From: Proteiniborus sp. MB09-C3
GTDB lineage: Bacteria > Bacillota > Clostridia > Tissierellales > Proteiniboraceae
Length of the DNA stretch: 64,000 bases
Assembly: GCF_030263895.1 (NCBI RefSeq)
Contig: NZ_CP127161.1
Coordinates: 3,817,361-3,881,360, forward strand
Reading direction: 5' to 3'
Position numbers and translations under genes: made by a program
The notes under the pieces: model-generated
What the model was told of the DNA's origin: nothing
Seen by the model: only the letters and a program-made list of their open reading frames with translations
Databases searched by the model: none
Part shown: piece by piece, positions 36,971-46,696 of the stretch
How positions within the stretch are numbered: the stretch's first letter is position 1
Layout: the number at the start of each line of letters is the position of its first letter

Positions 36971-38530
36971 TTAAAGGGTCTTATTGGTACCTTGATTTAT
37001 CATTCTATCAATTTTTTTCTTCATAGCTCCAACTATTACGTCAACATCTTTGAACTTCATAAAACAGATAATTACAAAGTATGATACCGCTCCAAATCCA
37101 ATAGCTATAATAAGCGAAAAATTATGTGACAAAATGGTTATTAGATAATTAAAACTAAGTTTAGCTAGCAAGCCCATAACCAATGAGGCAAATAGGATTT
37201 TTAAAAATGAAATGAATATTTGTTTCATTCCAAATGGTCCTATCTTCTTGCGAAGGCTTATGAATAATAAAAATGTAGTGAACGTTGCTGATATTGATGT
37301 AGCTAATGCCAATCCATTGATTCCAATGTAACGTGAAAGAATAATATTTAAGGTAATATTCATTACCATTCCTAATGAGGCATTAATTACAGGTGTTTTT
37401 GTATCTTGCATTGCATAAAATACTCTAGATAGTATCTCTCGTAACCCAACCCCAACAATTCCTAATGAATAAAAAAATAATGCAGACGAAGTGAGCTTGA
37501 TTGCTTGCGAATTAAATGCTCCTCTTCCAAATAACATTTCAATAATAGGCTTAGATAATATCATCAAGCCTATAGCTGATGGAATAATTAATAAAACCAT
37601 TCCTATTATAGATTCCTGAATTGATTTTTTAAAGCCAACTTTCTCATTTTGAGCAAGCATTTTAGAAATCCTGGGATAAAAAACTGTAGCTATTGATGTC
37701 ACAAATAAACCCTGTACAAAATAAATTAGTCTATTAGAATAATTTAAAGCTGCAATACCCCCAATTATTAGATTAGAAGCAATTGTTCTATCAATCAAAA
37801 CATTTATTTGGTCCACAGAAACACCTAAGCTTGCTGGTAATGCTAGCTTAATCATTTGTTTTAAATGATTGCTTTTAGGATTAAATCTCATTCTATATTT
37901 ATAACCATTTTTGTTTAACGATGGAGTAAGGAACAAAACTTGGGCAAATACAGCTAATACACTCCCTATAGCAAGTAAGCGAGTACCAAATGCACCACTT
38001 AAACTAATGGATGCAATTACAATAAGATTGGAAGGAATTCCTATTAATCCAGGAATCACAAAATTATTTTTTATTTGCAAATAACTTTTAAAAACAAATA
38101 CTAATCCTGTAAAATATATGCCAAATACACTTATCCTCGTTAAAGAAACAGTTAAATCTAAAACTTCATTATTAAACCCAGAAGCAAATAATTTAATAAC
38201 TGGAACTGTGAATAACAATACTATAATAACAATAATAGAACATAAAACTAAAATAAAATTCACAACATCATTTGTAAATTTTTCTGCTTCACTTACCCCA
38301 AAATCATTTTCTATGCTATTATATAAAGGAATATAGGTTGTAGCTATTCCTACACCTACAAAGGCAAATATAGTAAGTGGTAATGTTGTAGATATTAAGT
38401 ATGCATCTGCAACAAAAGAGATTCCATAATAATATGACAATACAATATCACGTACAAAACCTATTATTTTAGATGAAATTGATATAATTATTAAAATTAA
38501 TACTGTTTTCTTCAATAACTTTCTCACCAC
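36971..38530 (-). CDS. MurJ/MVF-family flippase (probable oligosaccharide flippase)
   Basis: 519 residues with about 14 membrane segments. The N-terminus resembles MurJ (KIIGFVRDIVLSYYYG, then VADAYLIS), and the conserved LFGRGAFN is near 330. MurJ exports lipid II. In this glycan cluster it more likely serves as the Wzx step that moves the undecaprenyl-linked repeat unit outward. It is the last gene of the main polysaccharide operon, 33 bases after a glycosyltransferase. Confidence 0.85.
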   Translation of the reverse strand: MVRKLLKKTVLILIIISISSKIIGFVRDIVLSYYYGISFVADAYLISTTLPLTIFAFVGVGIATTYIPLYNSIENDFGVSEAEKFTNDVVNFILVLCSIIVIIVLLFTVPVIKLFASGFNNEVLDLTVSLTRISVFGIYFTGLVFVFKSYLQIKNNFVIPGLIGIPSNLIVIASISLSGAFGTRLLAIGSVLAVFAQVLFLTPSLNKNGYKYRMRFNPKSNHLKQMIKLALPASLGVSVDQINVLIDRTIASNLIIGGIAALNYSNRLIYFVQGLFVTSIATVFYPRISKMLAQNEKVGFKKSIQESIIGMVLLIIPSAIGLMILSKPIIEMLFGRGAFNSQAIKLTSSALFFYSLGIVGVGLREILSRVFYAMQDTKTPVINASLGMVMNITLNIILSRYIGINGLALATSISATFTTFLLFISLRKKIGPFGMKQIFISFLKILFASLVMGLLAKLSFNYLITILSHNFSLIIAIGFGAVSYFVIICFMKFKDVDVIVGAMKKKIDRMINQGTNKTL

Positions 38531-38563
38531 TTTTCACTATTCTAACTTGTTTATTTAGCTATT

Positions 38564-39787
38564 CTATAAATTCTCGACTAATTCATTAATAAAGTCTCTA
38601 ATGCTTTCAGCTTGCTTTTCCCATGTGAAGTTATTAATTATGTACTCTCTTCCTTTCTTAGCTTTAATTAAGTAATCTTGATACACGCTTTCATCGCTAG
38701 TGATAGAAATGACTTTACTTAATATTGATTCAGGAGTATTATTATCTATAAAATTAATGTACCGATGTAACTCATTTGGTATAGATGAAATCTTCGTTGA
38801 AATAATTGGTGTTCCACTTGCCAGGTATTCAATAATCTTTGAAGGTAATCCATATTTATTTAATTCCTCATTAGTTCTAATAAGAAGCAATAATGAAGCA
38901 TTTGTTTGTGCTTCAATAGCTTTATCATTTGCTACTAATCCATGAAAAATAATTCGTTTATTTTTTTTGCTCTTTTCATCTATGTAGTCAACTAATGACC
39001 CCTTACCATATAGATTAAGATAATAATTTGAGGGAAGACTTTCTATCAGATCAACCATTTCTTTAACTCCATAGTATTCTTCTAAAGCCCCAGTAAAAAC
39101 TATATTAACTTTATTATTTAGTTTCTTCTCTATAGATGGAATACTTTCAATTTTTTCCAAAGAATAATTTATTAATTTATATGGCACTAAAGGTGCAAAG
39201 TCTAAAACTGTTCTTTCAACTAAAGTTACCATCCCATCATATTTCTTAAAAGTTCTTAAAGATATAAAATTATCGATACCTTTAGCAATCATGAAATATA
39301 ATTTTCTTTTTTTTTGAAAAGTTATTGGTATATCAACAACAAGACATATTTTGCAAAACTTTGCAAACATTGACGTAAAATATACAGGTAAAGATAAGAT
39401 AGAAGCTGAATTGTATGTCATAACTATAGTTTTTTCTCGTTTACTACAATTTTTTTTCATTATAATTTTATTCATGAGTATTGATAGAATAGAAATCATA
39501 ATAGACAATTGTTTTATAAATGGGATATTAATATATCCAACTGAATGAAGTAACAATCCATTTTCTAACATTAAGTTTCGTCTTTTATTTACTATCATTT
39601 TACTTCTTGGAAAACTTGCTCTTGGAGTTACACTTATAACAAATAAATCATTTCCATATATTCTATATAGATTTTTTAATAATGCTTTTTCCATGTTATT
39701 TCCTGCAACCGACACTGCTCTTGATTCTTTTACAATATTATCTGGTACAATATATCCAAGATATATAATATTCATATTTATCACCAC
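38564..39787 (-). CDS. Glycosyltransferase, GT-B fold (GT4-like)
   Basis: 407 residues. The C-terminal domain shows FTGALEEYYGVKEMVDLIE, IIFHGLV and a donor-site segment IEYLASGTPIIST with the surrounding acidic residues of family GT4. It has no membrane segments beyond a hydrophobic stretch near 95-115. It overlaps the polymerase gene by 7 bases. The sugar it transfers cannot be told from sequence. Confidence 0.8.
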   Translation of the reverse strand: MVINMNIIYLGYIVPDNIVKESRAVSVAGNNMEKALLKNLYRIYGNDLFVISVTPRASFPRSKMIVNKRRNLMLENGLLLHSVGYINIPFIKQLSIMISILSILMNKIIMKKNCSKREKTIVMTYNSASILSLPVYFTSMFAKFCKICLVVDIPITFQKKRKLYFMIAKGIDNFISLRTFKKYDGMVTLVERTVLDFAPLVPYKLINYSLEKIESIPSIEKKLNNKVNIVFTGALEEYYGVKEMVDLIESLPSNYYLNLYGKGSLVDYIDEKSKKNKRIIFHGLVANDKAIEAQTNASLLLLIRTNEELNKYGLPSKIIEYLASGTPIISTKISSIPNELHRYINFIDNNTPESILSKVISITSDESVYQDYLIKAKKGREYIINNFTWEKQAESIRDFINELVENL

Positions 39788-41127
39788 TTAATCCTTATTC
39801 TACGAACACTCATAACCCACACTGTTATCCAAAATATATTTCCTACTAAACCTTCAAAAAATTGAAACAGCTGATTATTTGCTGGTAAATAAAAAATCAT
39901 AATCATCAGTTGAGTAAACACAATTACAGAAATATAGTCTCTGTAATTAATTAGCCTATTCCATGATCTAGCAAGTATATATCCTAAAATTGATATAATT
40001 ATTAATACTCCAAAAAAAGAAACATCTGATGCTACCCAAACATAAAAGGATGACCACTTACCATGCCAGTCCCAACCATTTTCAATATAATTTCTATATA
40101 CATAAGTTCTTTCAAAAATCTTATTAGTATCAAATAAGTTAGATACATTTATCAACACAGCCATTGAACTTCCAATTCCGAAAGTAGGCATAAATTCTTT
40201 TTGCATGGCCAAACCAAGTGCATAGTAACCCTGGGTAAAATAACTAATTAGCGAACCAAGTGCTAATCTTACATCATTAGAACTAAATAAACTAAGTAAT
40301 TTGTGATTAACATCTATCATATATTCATTATTAGGCCCATATATATTTACACCATACCTTTTGGGAGCAGTATTAGAAAAATAATATATAAATCCAATGA
40401 ATCCTAATATTGAAATGAAGATTGTTGCAAATATTCTTTTGAGAAACAATAAATTTCTATTCTGCAATTTATATTGTATAATACTTTTTCTTGGTATTCT
40501 AGCTTTATATATTGAATTAATTAGTAATATAACCAAAAGAACTATCAAAAAATCTGCTATAGATTTATTTGTACCTCTAAAAAAATCTAAACCTAATCCA
40601 CCCAATAATCCTAGAACATAGATAGTTCTTCTTTTGTTTGTCAATTTACTCCAATAAAATAAACCTAGTGGAACATATGCCAATAGAAACGGTGATAATA
40701 TTATTCTTAAATACGAGATTACTGTAGCTATACTTCGACCTTGTCTTATTGTATAAGAATCCTTATAAGCTTGTCCTAAGTCAAATACTGCGTTAAGGTT
40801 AAAAATAAACGAACCAGTATTTAAATAATTTGTAAAAGGGATCAAAATTATATAAATGACCATTGCCTTTCTAAAGACTTTTAGACCTCTCCCTTCATTC
40901 ATAACAACCAACTCTTTTTTATTAATCCCAATCATATAACCTAATGTTAACATTAAATTAACCATTACTAAAAAGGAATAGAAGTATAATTTATTCTCAA
41001 CAGGATAATTTATCGGTCCAAAAGCAAATAATAATACAGTTAAGCTTAAATATAATACAGCAATAACTAGGGGGATATATTTTTGTAATTTTCCTTTTTC
41101 AAAATTAGTTTTATTCACAGTTGCCAA
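39781..41127 (-). CDS. Oligosaccharide repeat-unit polymerase (Wzy-like)
   Basis: 448 residues with about ten to twelve membrane segments and a large extracytoplasmic loop (about 270-360), containing GLGLDFFRGTNKS near 174-186 and NGWDWHGKWSSFY. This is the pattern of Wzy O-antigen polymerases, which are poorly conserved in sequence. Its location between two glycosyltransferases and beside a flippase supports the call. The 41128-41303 stretch upstream has no gene. Confidence 0.75.
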   Translation of the reverse strand: MATVNKTNFEKGKLQKYIPLVIAVLYLSLTVLLFAFGPINYPVENKLYFYSFLVMVNLMLTLGYMIGINKKELVVMNEGRGLKVFRKAMVIYIILIPFTNYLNTGSFIFNLNAVFDLGQAYKDSYTIRQGRSIATVISYLRIILSPFLLAYVPLGLFYWSKLTNKRRTIYVLGLLGGLGLDFFRGTNKSIADFLIVLLVILLINSIYKARIPRKSIIQYKLQNRNLLFLKRIFATIFISILGFIGFIYYFSNTAPKRYGVNIYGPNNEYMIDVNHKLLSLFSSNDVRLALGSLISYFTQGYYALGLAMQKEFMPTFGIGSSMAVLINVSNLFDTNKIFERTYVYRNYIENGWDWHGKWSSFYVWVASDVSFFGVLIIISILGYILARSWNRLINYRDYISVIVFTQLMIMIFYLPANNQLFQFFEGLVGNIFWITVWVMSVRRIRIKW

Positions 41128-41303
41128 TGGAAACCTCCTGCTAAATAATTTAGATACAACTCGTAGCTAATTAATTCTATATGCAAAAAATTATATAGTT
41201 ATATAACTGTTAACGATAATAATTTTATGAATTACATTATCATTTATAAGTTTATTAAAATCTTTACTCTACTAATTTCCTCTGTCGTGTAATTTGAAAA
41301 TTA

Positions 41304-42305
41304 TTAGATTATATAATCTTTCATTAAACTATAAAGCTGGTCACTGTTAAAAGGATTAAAGAATCTAACCTTATCATAATCATCTAGTATTTCATGAGAA
41401 AAAGCACAGTCTGAAGCTAGTATAGGACTATTATGCATCTTAGCTTCAAGCAATGGTAGCCCAAATGTTTCTATATATGAAGGAAAAATTAAAACTGATT
41501 TGCTATAGTATTCATATACTTCTTCTATGCTTATATATCCAATAAAATCAATTGGAATATCATGCTTTTTTATATCTCTATATAAGTCTCTAATGTTTTT
41601 ATTCTCATCACCTTTTAACGTAAATATTATTCTGAAATTTAATATTCCCTCCCTAGTCATTTTATGAGCTGCTTCCACAATTACTCTATGATTCTTATAT
41701 ATTAATGCACTTGAGGGGAAAAAAAATAGTCTAAAATTATCTTTATCTTGTTTATAGAAATTTTCAACTTTAATGTTCATCTCTGGTTGAACTAATTCAA
41801 ATTTATTTGGGTCAGTATTTACCTTCTTTAAGCAAGCCTCTTTTAGCCAGTTTGTTTGTATTATTACCTTATCGGCTTTTTTAACTGAGTTATATATCAT
41901 TCTGCTAATTATATTTTGATAAATCCAGAACTTATAGTTTTCAACAAGCCCATATTTTTTTTCTATAAATGGTAATGGTTGATGCAAGTATAAAGTCTGC
42001 TTAACCTTTACATCTTTGATAACTACATTCTGTAAAGATATAATTTCATCTATATCACTTGTTTTAGCTAATCTTTTTGCTACCATCTTATCAAAATATA
42101 GCCTATGAATCCAACTCTTTTTGACCCATGGATAACGTAAGATTTTTACATTATCTGTACCTTTAAGCTCTGGGGTGCTAATCACAAATATCCACTCGTT
42201 ACCTCTATCATTAATGGCTTTTTCATAGTATTGTTTCAATATTGTTAAAGCTCCTCCATTTTCGGCTGGAACATCAAAGACCATTATCCTCATAATTTTC
42301 TCCAC
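41304..42305 (-). CDS. Glycosyltransferase family 4-like protein
   Basis: 333 residues. FDVPAENGGALTILKQYY at the N-terminus is the acceptor-side loop. FFPSSALIYKNHRVIVEAA and FPSYIETFGLPLLEAKMHN near 265-285 carry the conserved E-x7-E donor site of GT4 retaining enzymes. It overlaps the 2-epimerase gene by 16 bases, so it is translated within the same operon. The specificity is unknown. Confidence 0.85.
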   Translation of the reverse strand: MEKIMRIMVFDVPAENGGALTILKQYYEKAINDRGNEWIFVISTPELKGTDNVKILRYPWVKKSWIHRLYFDKMVAKRLAKTSDIDEIISLQNVVIKDVKVKQTLYLHQPLPFIEKKYGLVENYKFWIYQNIISRMIYNSVKKADKVIIQTNWLKEACLKKVNTDPNKFELVQPEMNIKVENFYKQDKDNFRLFFFPSSALIYKNHRVIVEAAHKMTREGILNFRIIFTLKGDENKNIRDLYRDIKKHDIPIDFIGYISIEEVYEYYSKSVLIFPSYIETFGLPLLEAKMHNSPILASDCAFSHEILDDYDKVRFFNPFNSDQLYSLMKDYII

Positions 42306-43417
42306 ACCATTTTATTCACTATACCTGTATAACTTTGAATAATTTTTACTACCTTTACACTAACATTTTCATCAATATAATTAAGTACATCAACACCTAA
42401 GTCACCATTAGAGTTCATCTCTACAGCCATGTCAACAGCCTGCAATACCTGCTCTTTTGTAATACCACCAATTATAAAATTACCTTTATCTAAAGCTTCT
42501 GGACGTTCTGTACTTGTTCTTATGGATATAGCTGGGAATTTGAAATAAGAAGCTTCTTCAGCAATGGTACCGCTATCTGATACTACACATAGAGCGTTAC
42601 GTTGCAGACTGTTATAATCAAAAAATCCAAATGGCTGTAGACTTCTCACATTGGAGTGGAACTTAAACTCACGTTGCTCGATAAATTTCTTACTCCTTGG
42701 ATGTGTACTATATATAACAGGAATACCATATATTTCTGCCATAGCATTTACTGCATTCATAAGTGAAAAAAAGTTCTCTTCATTATCTATATTTTCTTCT
42801 CTATGTGCTGATAATAAGATATATTTACCTTTTTCAAGTCCAAGAGTTTCCAATACTTTACTACTATTAATCTTATCCGCATTAAAACTTAAAACTTCTG
42901 CCATAGGTGATCCTATAACATAAGTTCTTTCCATTGGTATCCCTTCTGCGTTCAAATATCTCCTTGCATGCTCTGTGTAGCAAAGATTAACATCACTAGT
43001 ATGATCCACAATTCTTCTATTAATTTCTTCTGGCAGGTTTTCATCAAAACATCTATTTCCAGCTTCCATGTGGAATATTGGAATTTTAAGTCTCTTTGCA
43101 GATATAACACTTAAACAAGAGTTTGTATCTCCTAATACTAGAACAGCATCTGGTTTTTGTTCAACCATAATTTCATAAGATTTAGCTAAAACATTTCCCA
43201 TAGTTTGCCCTAAATTATCTCCTACAACATCTAGATAAAAATCAGGTGCTCTTAATCCTAATTCTTCAAAGAACATTTCATTGAGTGTATAATCATAGTT
43301 CTGTCCTGTATGAATCAATATATGTTCAAAATGCTTATCACACTTTTTGATTATCTCTGATAGTTTAATGATTTCTGGACGTGTACCTACTATTGTCATT
43401 AATTTTAATTTATTCAC
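42290..43417 (-). CDS. UDP-N-acetylglucosamine 2-epimerase-type enzyme (CapG/FnlC/WbvD-like)
   Basis: 375 residues with the non-hydrolysing 2-epimerase fold: VGTRPEIIKLSEII near 10-23, LVLGDTNS, FHMEAGNRCFDENLPEE with the catalytic acids, SAHREENID and SDSGTIAEEASYF for UDP binding. With the two genes upstream it completes a three-step route from UDP-GlcNAc to an N-acetylated 6-deoxy-L-sugar, which is why a CapG-like role is preferred over simple WecB. Confidence 0.85.
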   Translation of the reverse strand: MNKLKLMTIVGTRPEIIKLSEIIKKCDKHFEHILIHTGQNYDYTLNEMFFEELGLRAPDFYLDVVGDNLGQTMGNVLAKSYEIMVEQKPDAVLVLGDTNSCLSVISAKRLKIPIFHMEAGNRCFDENLPEEINRRIVDHTSDVNLCYTEHARRYLNAEGIPMERTYVIGSPMAEVLSFNADKINSSKVLETLGLEKGKYILLSAHREENIDNEENFFSLMNAVNAMAEIYGIPVIYSTHPRSKKFIEQREFKFHSNVRSLQPFGFFDYNSLQRNALCVVSDSGTIAEEASYFKFPAISIRTSTERPEALDKGNFIIGGITKEQVLQAVDMAVEMNSNGDLGVDVLNYIDENVSVKVVKIIQSYTGIVNKMVWRKL

Positions 43418-43434
43418 CTGTTTCCCTCCTCATA

Positions 43435-44286
43435 TTAAAAATAATGTGGATAAATCTCTTTGTGATTTTCTATCCACTCTTTCATTTCAACAATCATATG
43501 TTCATAACTTGGTACAGTAAATATAAAATCATTTCTATTGTTAATTAAAGATTTATCAAGTACAACTACATCACTTGGTAAAATCATAATCCTATTATCT
43601 TTCATGTGCTTGTTAAAGAGTCTTAATAAGTCAAACTTGCTAATTTTCTCATTATTAACTAAGTTATATAAACCAGTCAAGTTTTCTTCTAAAGCCTTAT
43701 CCATTGCTTTCGCTAATGTTAAAGTTGTAACACCAGTCCATATAGATCTTGTAAATCCATTGATTTGCCCCTCTTGCTTCATAAACCAGTTAAAAAGTCC
43801 TATACCGTTTTTATTTAAATCAGGCCCAATAATTGAGTTTCTGAAAGTTAAATCTTTATCATTTTCTAGTTCCCCTAATGCTTTAGATCTATCATAAAAA
43901 GTCTCGCCGTCTCTAAAAGATGTCTCAGTATAACTACCTTTTTTTCCTGAAAAAACACAGTCTGTACTCATATGAATAATTTTAGTTTTCATATTCCTAG
44001 TAATATTGCTTAAAAAATGTGGTAGATAGCTATTTAATAAAACCGCAAGTGATTTATGATCTTCTGCATTTTTATTTAGAATACCGATAGCGTTAATAAT
44101 TGCATCGTATTTTCCTTCTTTAATAACATTTTTTACAAAATCGAAATCCGTGATATCACCAATAATAGTATCACAATATTTAAATTCACGTCTACTAAAA
44201 GCAATTACATCATGTCCCGCCTCCATAAAGTAAATTGCTATTGTGTGACCTGCCATACCAGTTGCACCAAGTACAAGTATTTTCAT
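43435..44286 (-). CDS. RmlD-like SDR reductase of the L-amino-sugar pathway (WbvR-like)
   Basis: 283 residues, an extended short-chain reductase: GATGMAGHTIA (8-18), STDCVFSGKKG, and Y-x3-K in FYDRSKALGELE. It lies between the dehydratase/epimerase and the 2-epimerase. CapF/FnlB, the reductase for UDP-L-FucNAc, is longer and carries a C-terminal cupin domain that is missing here. A short RmlD-like protein in this position is known as WbvR of the UDP-L-QuiNAc route. I therefore favour L-QuiNAc, as an inference. Confidence 0.75.
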   Translation of the reverse strand: MKILVLGATGMAGHTIAIYFMEAGHDVIAFSRREFKYCDTIIGDITDFDFVKNVIKEGKYDAIINAIGILNKNAEDHKSLAVLLNSYLPHFLSNITRNMKTKIIHMSTDCVFSGKKGSYTETSFRDGETFYDRSKALGELENDKDLTFRNSIIGPDLNKNGIGLFNWFMKQEGQINGFTRSIWTGVTTLTLAKAMDKALEENLTGLYNLVNNEKISKFDLLRLFNKHMKDNRIMILPSDVVVLDKSLINNRNDFIFTVPSYEHMIVEMKEWIENHKEIYPHYF

Positions 44287-44305
44287 TATAAAAAAATCAC
44301 CTCTC

Positions 44306-45364
44306 TTAGCCTATATCTGTGCTCTCTTTGGCAACAGCGGCTTCATTTGTCTGGAACTTATATAATTCTTCCTTAATGTAGTCAAGTTGAAGTAATTTTT
44401 CTTTTATCTGGTCGATATTGAGGATCTGAGTATTGTGAGAATTATATTCTCTCTCAGTAGATAACTTTTTATCGCCCTGAATAAAGTATTTATCATAATT
44501 AAGACCTCTTTTATCAGCTGATACTCTGAAAAATCCACCCATATCTTCTGCTGTTAGGTATTCTTCTTTTGTCAAAAGAGTTTCATATAGCTTTTCTCCA
44601 TGACGTGTACCAATTATTTTTATTTCATTATCTGCATTGAATAATTCCTTAATTGCCTGTGCTAAATCTCCTATAGTTGACGATGGTGCCTTTTGCACCA
44701 TAATATCTCCAGCTTCAGCATTTTCAAATGCAAAAACAACTAATTCAACTGCCTCTTCTAAGCTCATAAGAAATCTCGTCATATTAGGATCTGTCACTGT
44801 TAATGGCTGTCTGTTTTTAACTTGTTCTACAAAAAGTGGTATAACAGATCCTCTTGAAGCCATTACATTTCCATAGCGTGTCCCACAAATAAGAGTTCTT
44901 TCTGGATTCACAGTTTTTGACTTAGCCACAAATACTTTTTCCATCATGGCCTTTGAGATTCCCATAGCATTAATAGGATATGCAGCTTTATCTGTTGAAA
45001 GGCAAATTACCTTTTTTACTCCATATTCAATGCTAGCAGTTAGAACATTATCTGTCCCTAATACATTTGTCTTTACTGCCTCAAGTGGAAAGAACTCACA
45101 GGATGGAACTTGTTTTAGCGCCGCAGCATGAAACACATAATCTACACTATGCATAGCATTCTTAACACTTGAAAGATCACGCACATCCCCGATATAAAAT
45201 TTGAGTTTATCATTTTTATACAGTTTTCGCATGTCATCTTGCTTTTTTTCATCTCTTGAAAAAATTCTTATCTCTTTTATATCAGTATCTAAAAACCTCT
45301 TCATGACTGCATTACCAAAGGAACCCGTTCCACCTGTAATTAATAAAGTTTTATTTTTAAACAT
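44306..45364 (-). CDS. UDP-GlcNAc 4,6-dehydratase/5-epimerase (CapE/FnlA/WbvB-like)
   Basis: 352 residues. NAD motif TGGTGSFG (10-17), FHAAALKQVPSCEF, and STDKAAYPINAMGISKAM with methionine in place of the SDR tyrosine, as in CapE. It is soluble, unlike the membrane-bound dehydratase at 18.9-20.8 kb. It overlaps the preceding glycosyltransferase gene by 8 bases. It catalyses the first step of the L-FucNAc/L-QuiNAc pathway. Confidence 0.9.
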   Translation of the reverse strand: MFKNKTLLITGGTGSFGNAVMKRFLDTDIKEIRIFSRDEKKQDDMRKLYKNDKLKFYIGDVRDLSSVKNAMHSVDYVFHAAALKQVPSCEFFPLEAVKTNVLGTDNVLTASIEYGVKKVICLSTDKAAYPINAMGISKAMMEKVFVAKSKTVNPERTLICGTRYGNVMASRGSVIPLFVEQVKNRQPLTVTDPNMTRFLMSLEEAVELVVFAFENAEAGDIMVQKAPSSTIGDLAQAIKELFNADNEIKIIGTRHGEKLYETLLTKEEYLTAEDMGGFFRVSADKRGLNYDKYFIQGDKKLSTEREYNSHNTQILNIDQIKEKLLQLDYIKEELYKFQTNEAAVAKESTDIG

Positions 45365-46583
45365 TTTTTACTCTCCTATCTTCAATATGCTTAATTAGCG
45401 TCATGTAATTTTTATCTATTGTATAGTTATTTTCTAAATACATTCGACCATTTATACCTAGGTTATTTCTTAGTTTTTTATTCTTAATTAGCAAATCAAC
45501 ATAATTAAAATAACTATCAATATCTCCTGATTCAACCCAGTAACCACACTTTGCTTTTGTTAAAATGTCTTTAACATCAGTAGTCTTATCAGTAGCTGCT
45601 AATATAGGAAGTGCCGATTCCATATAGTATGTAAGTCGTGCAGGCGTATTAGGAACTGTAAATCGTCCATCAAGAAATATCAGACCTACATCACAAGAAG
45701 TTAAAAATTCCCAGTATTCTTCTTGTGGTATAGCATTCAATATATTTACATTCTTGAAATTGGAATCTGAAATAAATTTCGAAAGTTTTGAAAAGTCAGT
45801 CCCAGAACCTAAAATCATAATGAATAAGTCTTTATATTCATTAGCCTTTTTTAGAACTTCTTTTATAAATTCTATTCCTTGAGGTTTTCCAATGTTTCCA
45901 CCATATACAAATACGATTGCATCTTTGGGTATATTATATTTTTCTCGCATTTCTTTGCCCTCAAAAACTCTATTTTCAATCTTTCTAGGCCTAATGCTAT
46001 TTGGAAAAAGCTCAACCTTTGAAGGACTTACTTCAGGATTGTGGTTTATAATATAATTTATATTTCCTTTTGAGGTACAGCCAATAAAATCTGATATAGC
46101 ATAAAGTTTTTTTTCTTTTAAACGGAAAAATCGAAATATAAAACTGTTTCTTTTCATTATCTCTAAGTCAACAGCATTCTGAGGAAATATATCTTTCAAA
46201 ATAAGATAAGATAAACAATTATCACGATTTTTTATATACTTTATTACTTTCTCAAAGGTTACAGGAGGTGTTGTATATAAAACAATATCAAATTTAACAT
46301 TATTAAAATAGGTTTTTATAGCTTTAATAAATTGAGATTCAATAAGTATTGTTGAAATTCCCTTTTCAATAAAATTCGTTTTAGTAATATTGCCTGTACG
46401 AACTCTAAGAACACTAACTTTTTCTCTCTTTTCATTTACTGTACGCTTTCCATTTCTTTTCTCATTAGGACATACAATATAAACATTATTTTCTCTGTCT
46501 TTAAGTTCATTAATTAAATCAATGTATAACCCATTTCCATCTAAATTATTCATTGATGATATAGTTAGAAATAATATGTTCAA
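45357..46583 (-). CDS. Glycosyltransferase, WbuB-like GT4
   Basis: 408 residues. TTPPVTF near 104-110, LKDIFPQNAVDL near 138-149 and FPNSIRPRK near 200 recall WbuB-type enzymes, which often transfer N-acetyl-L-fucosamine or related sugars and sit beside the fnl/cap genes. The donor domain has YGGNIGKPQGIEF and ESALPILAATDKTTD. The context suggests it uses the L-sugar made by the next three genes. A 113-base gap separates it from the B12 gene upstream. Confidence 0.82.
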   Translation of the reverse strand: MNILFLTISSMNNLDGNGLYIDLINELKDRENNVYIVCPNEKRNGKRTVNEKREKVSVLRVRTGNITKTNFIEKGISTILIESQFIKAIKTYFNNVKFDIVLYTTPPVTFEKVIKYIKNRDNCLSYLILKDIFPQNAVDLEIMKRNSFIFRFFRLKEKKLYAISDFIGCTSKGNINYIINHNPEVSPSKVELFPNSIRPRKIENRVFEGKEMREKYNIPKDAIVFVYGGNIGKPQGIEFIKEVLKKANEYKDLFIMILGSGTDFSKLSKFISDSNFKNVNILNAIPQEEYWEFLTSCDVGLIFLDGRFTVPNTPARLTYYMESALPILAATDKTTDVKDILTKAKCGYWVESGDIDSYFNYVDLLIKNKKLRNNLGINGRMYLENNYTIDKNYMTLIKHIEDRRVKNV

Positions 46584-46696
46584 AACATCACCTGCTTATT
46601 TTAAGTATTCTGTATAGTTATAATTTAACAGCTAGATATAATATATAATCTATTTACTATCAGACTTTCCTCTGCTTTCTATAGTTCCTTATTGAA

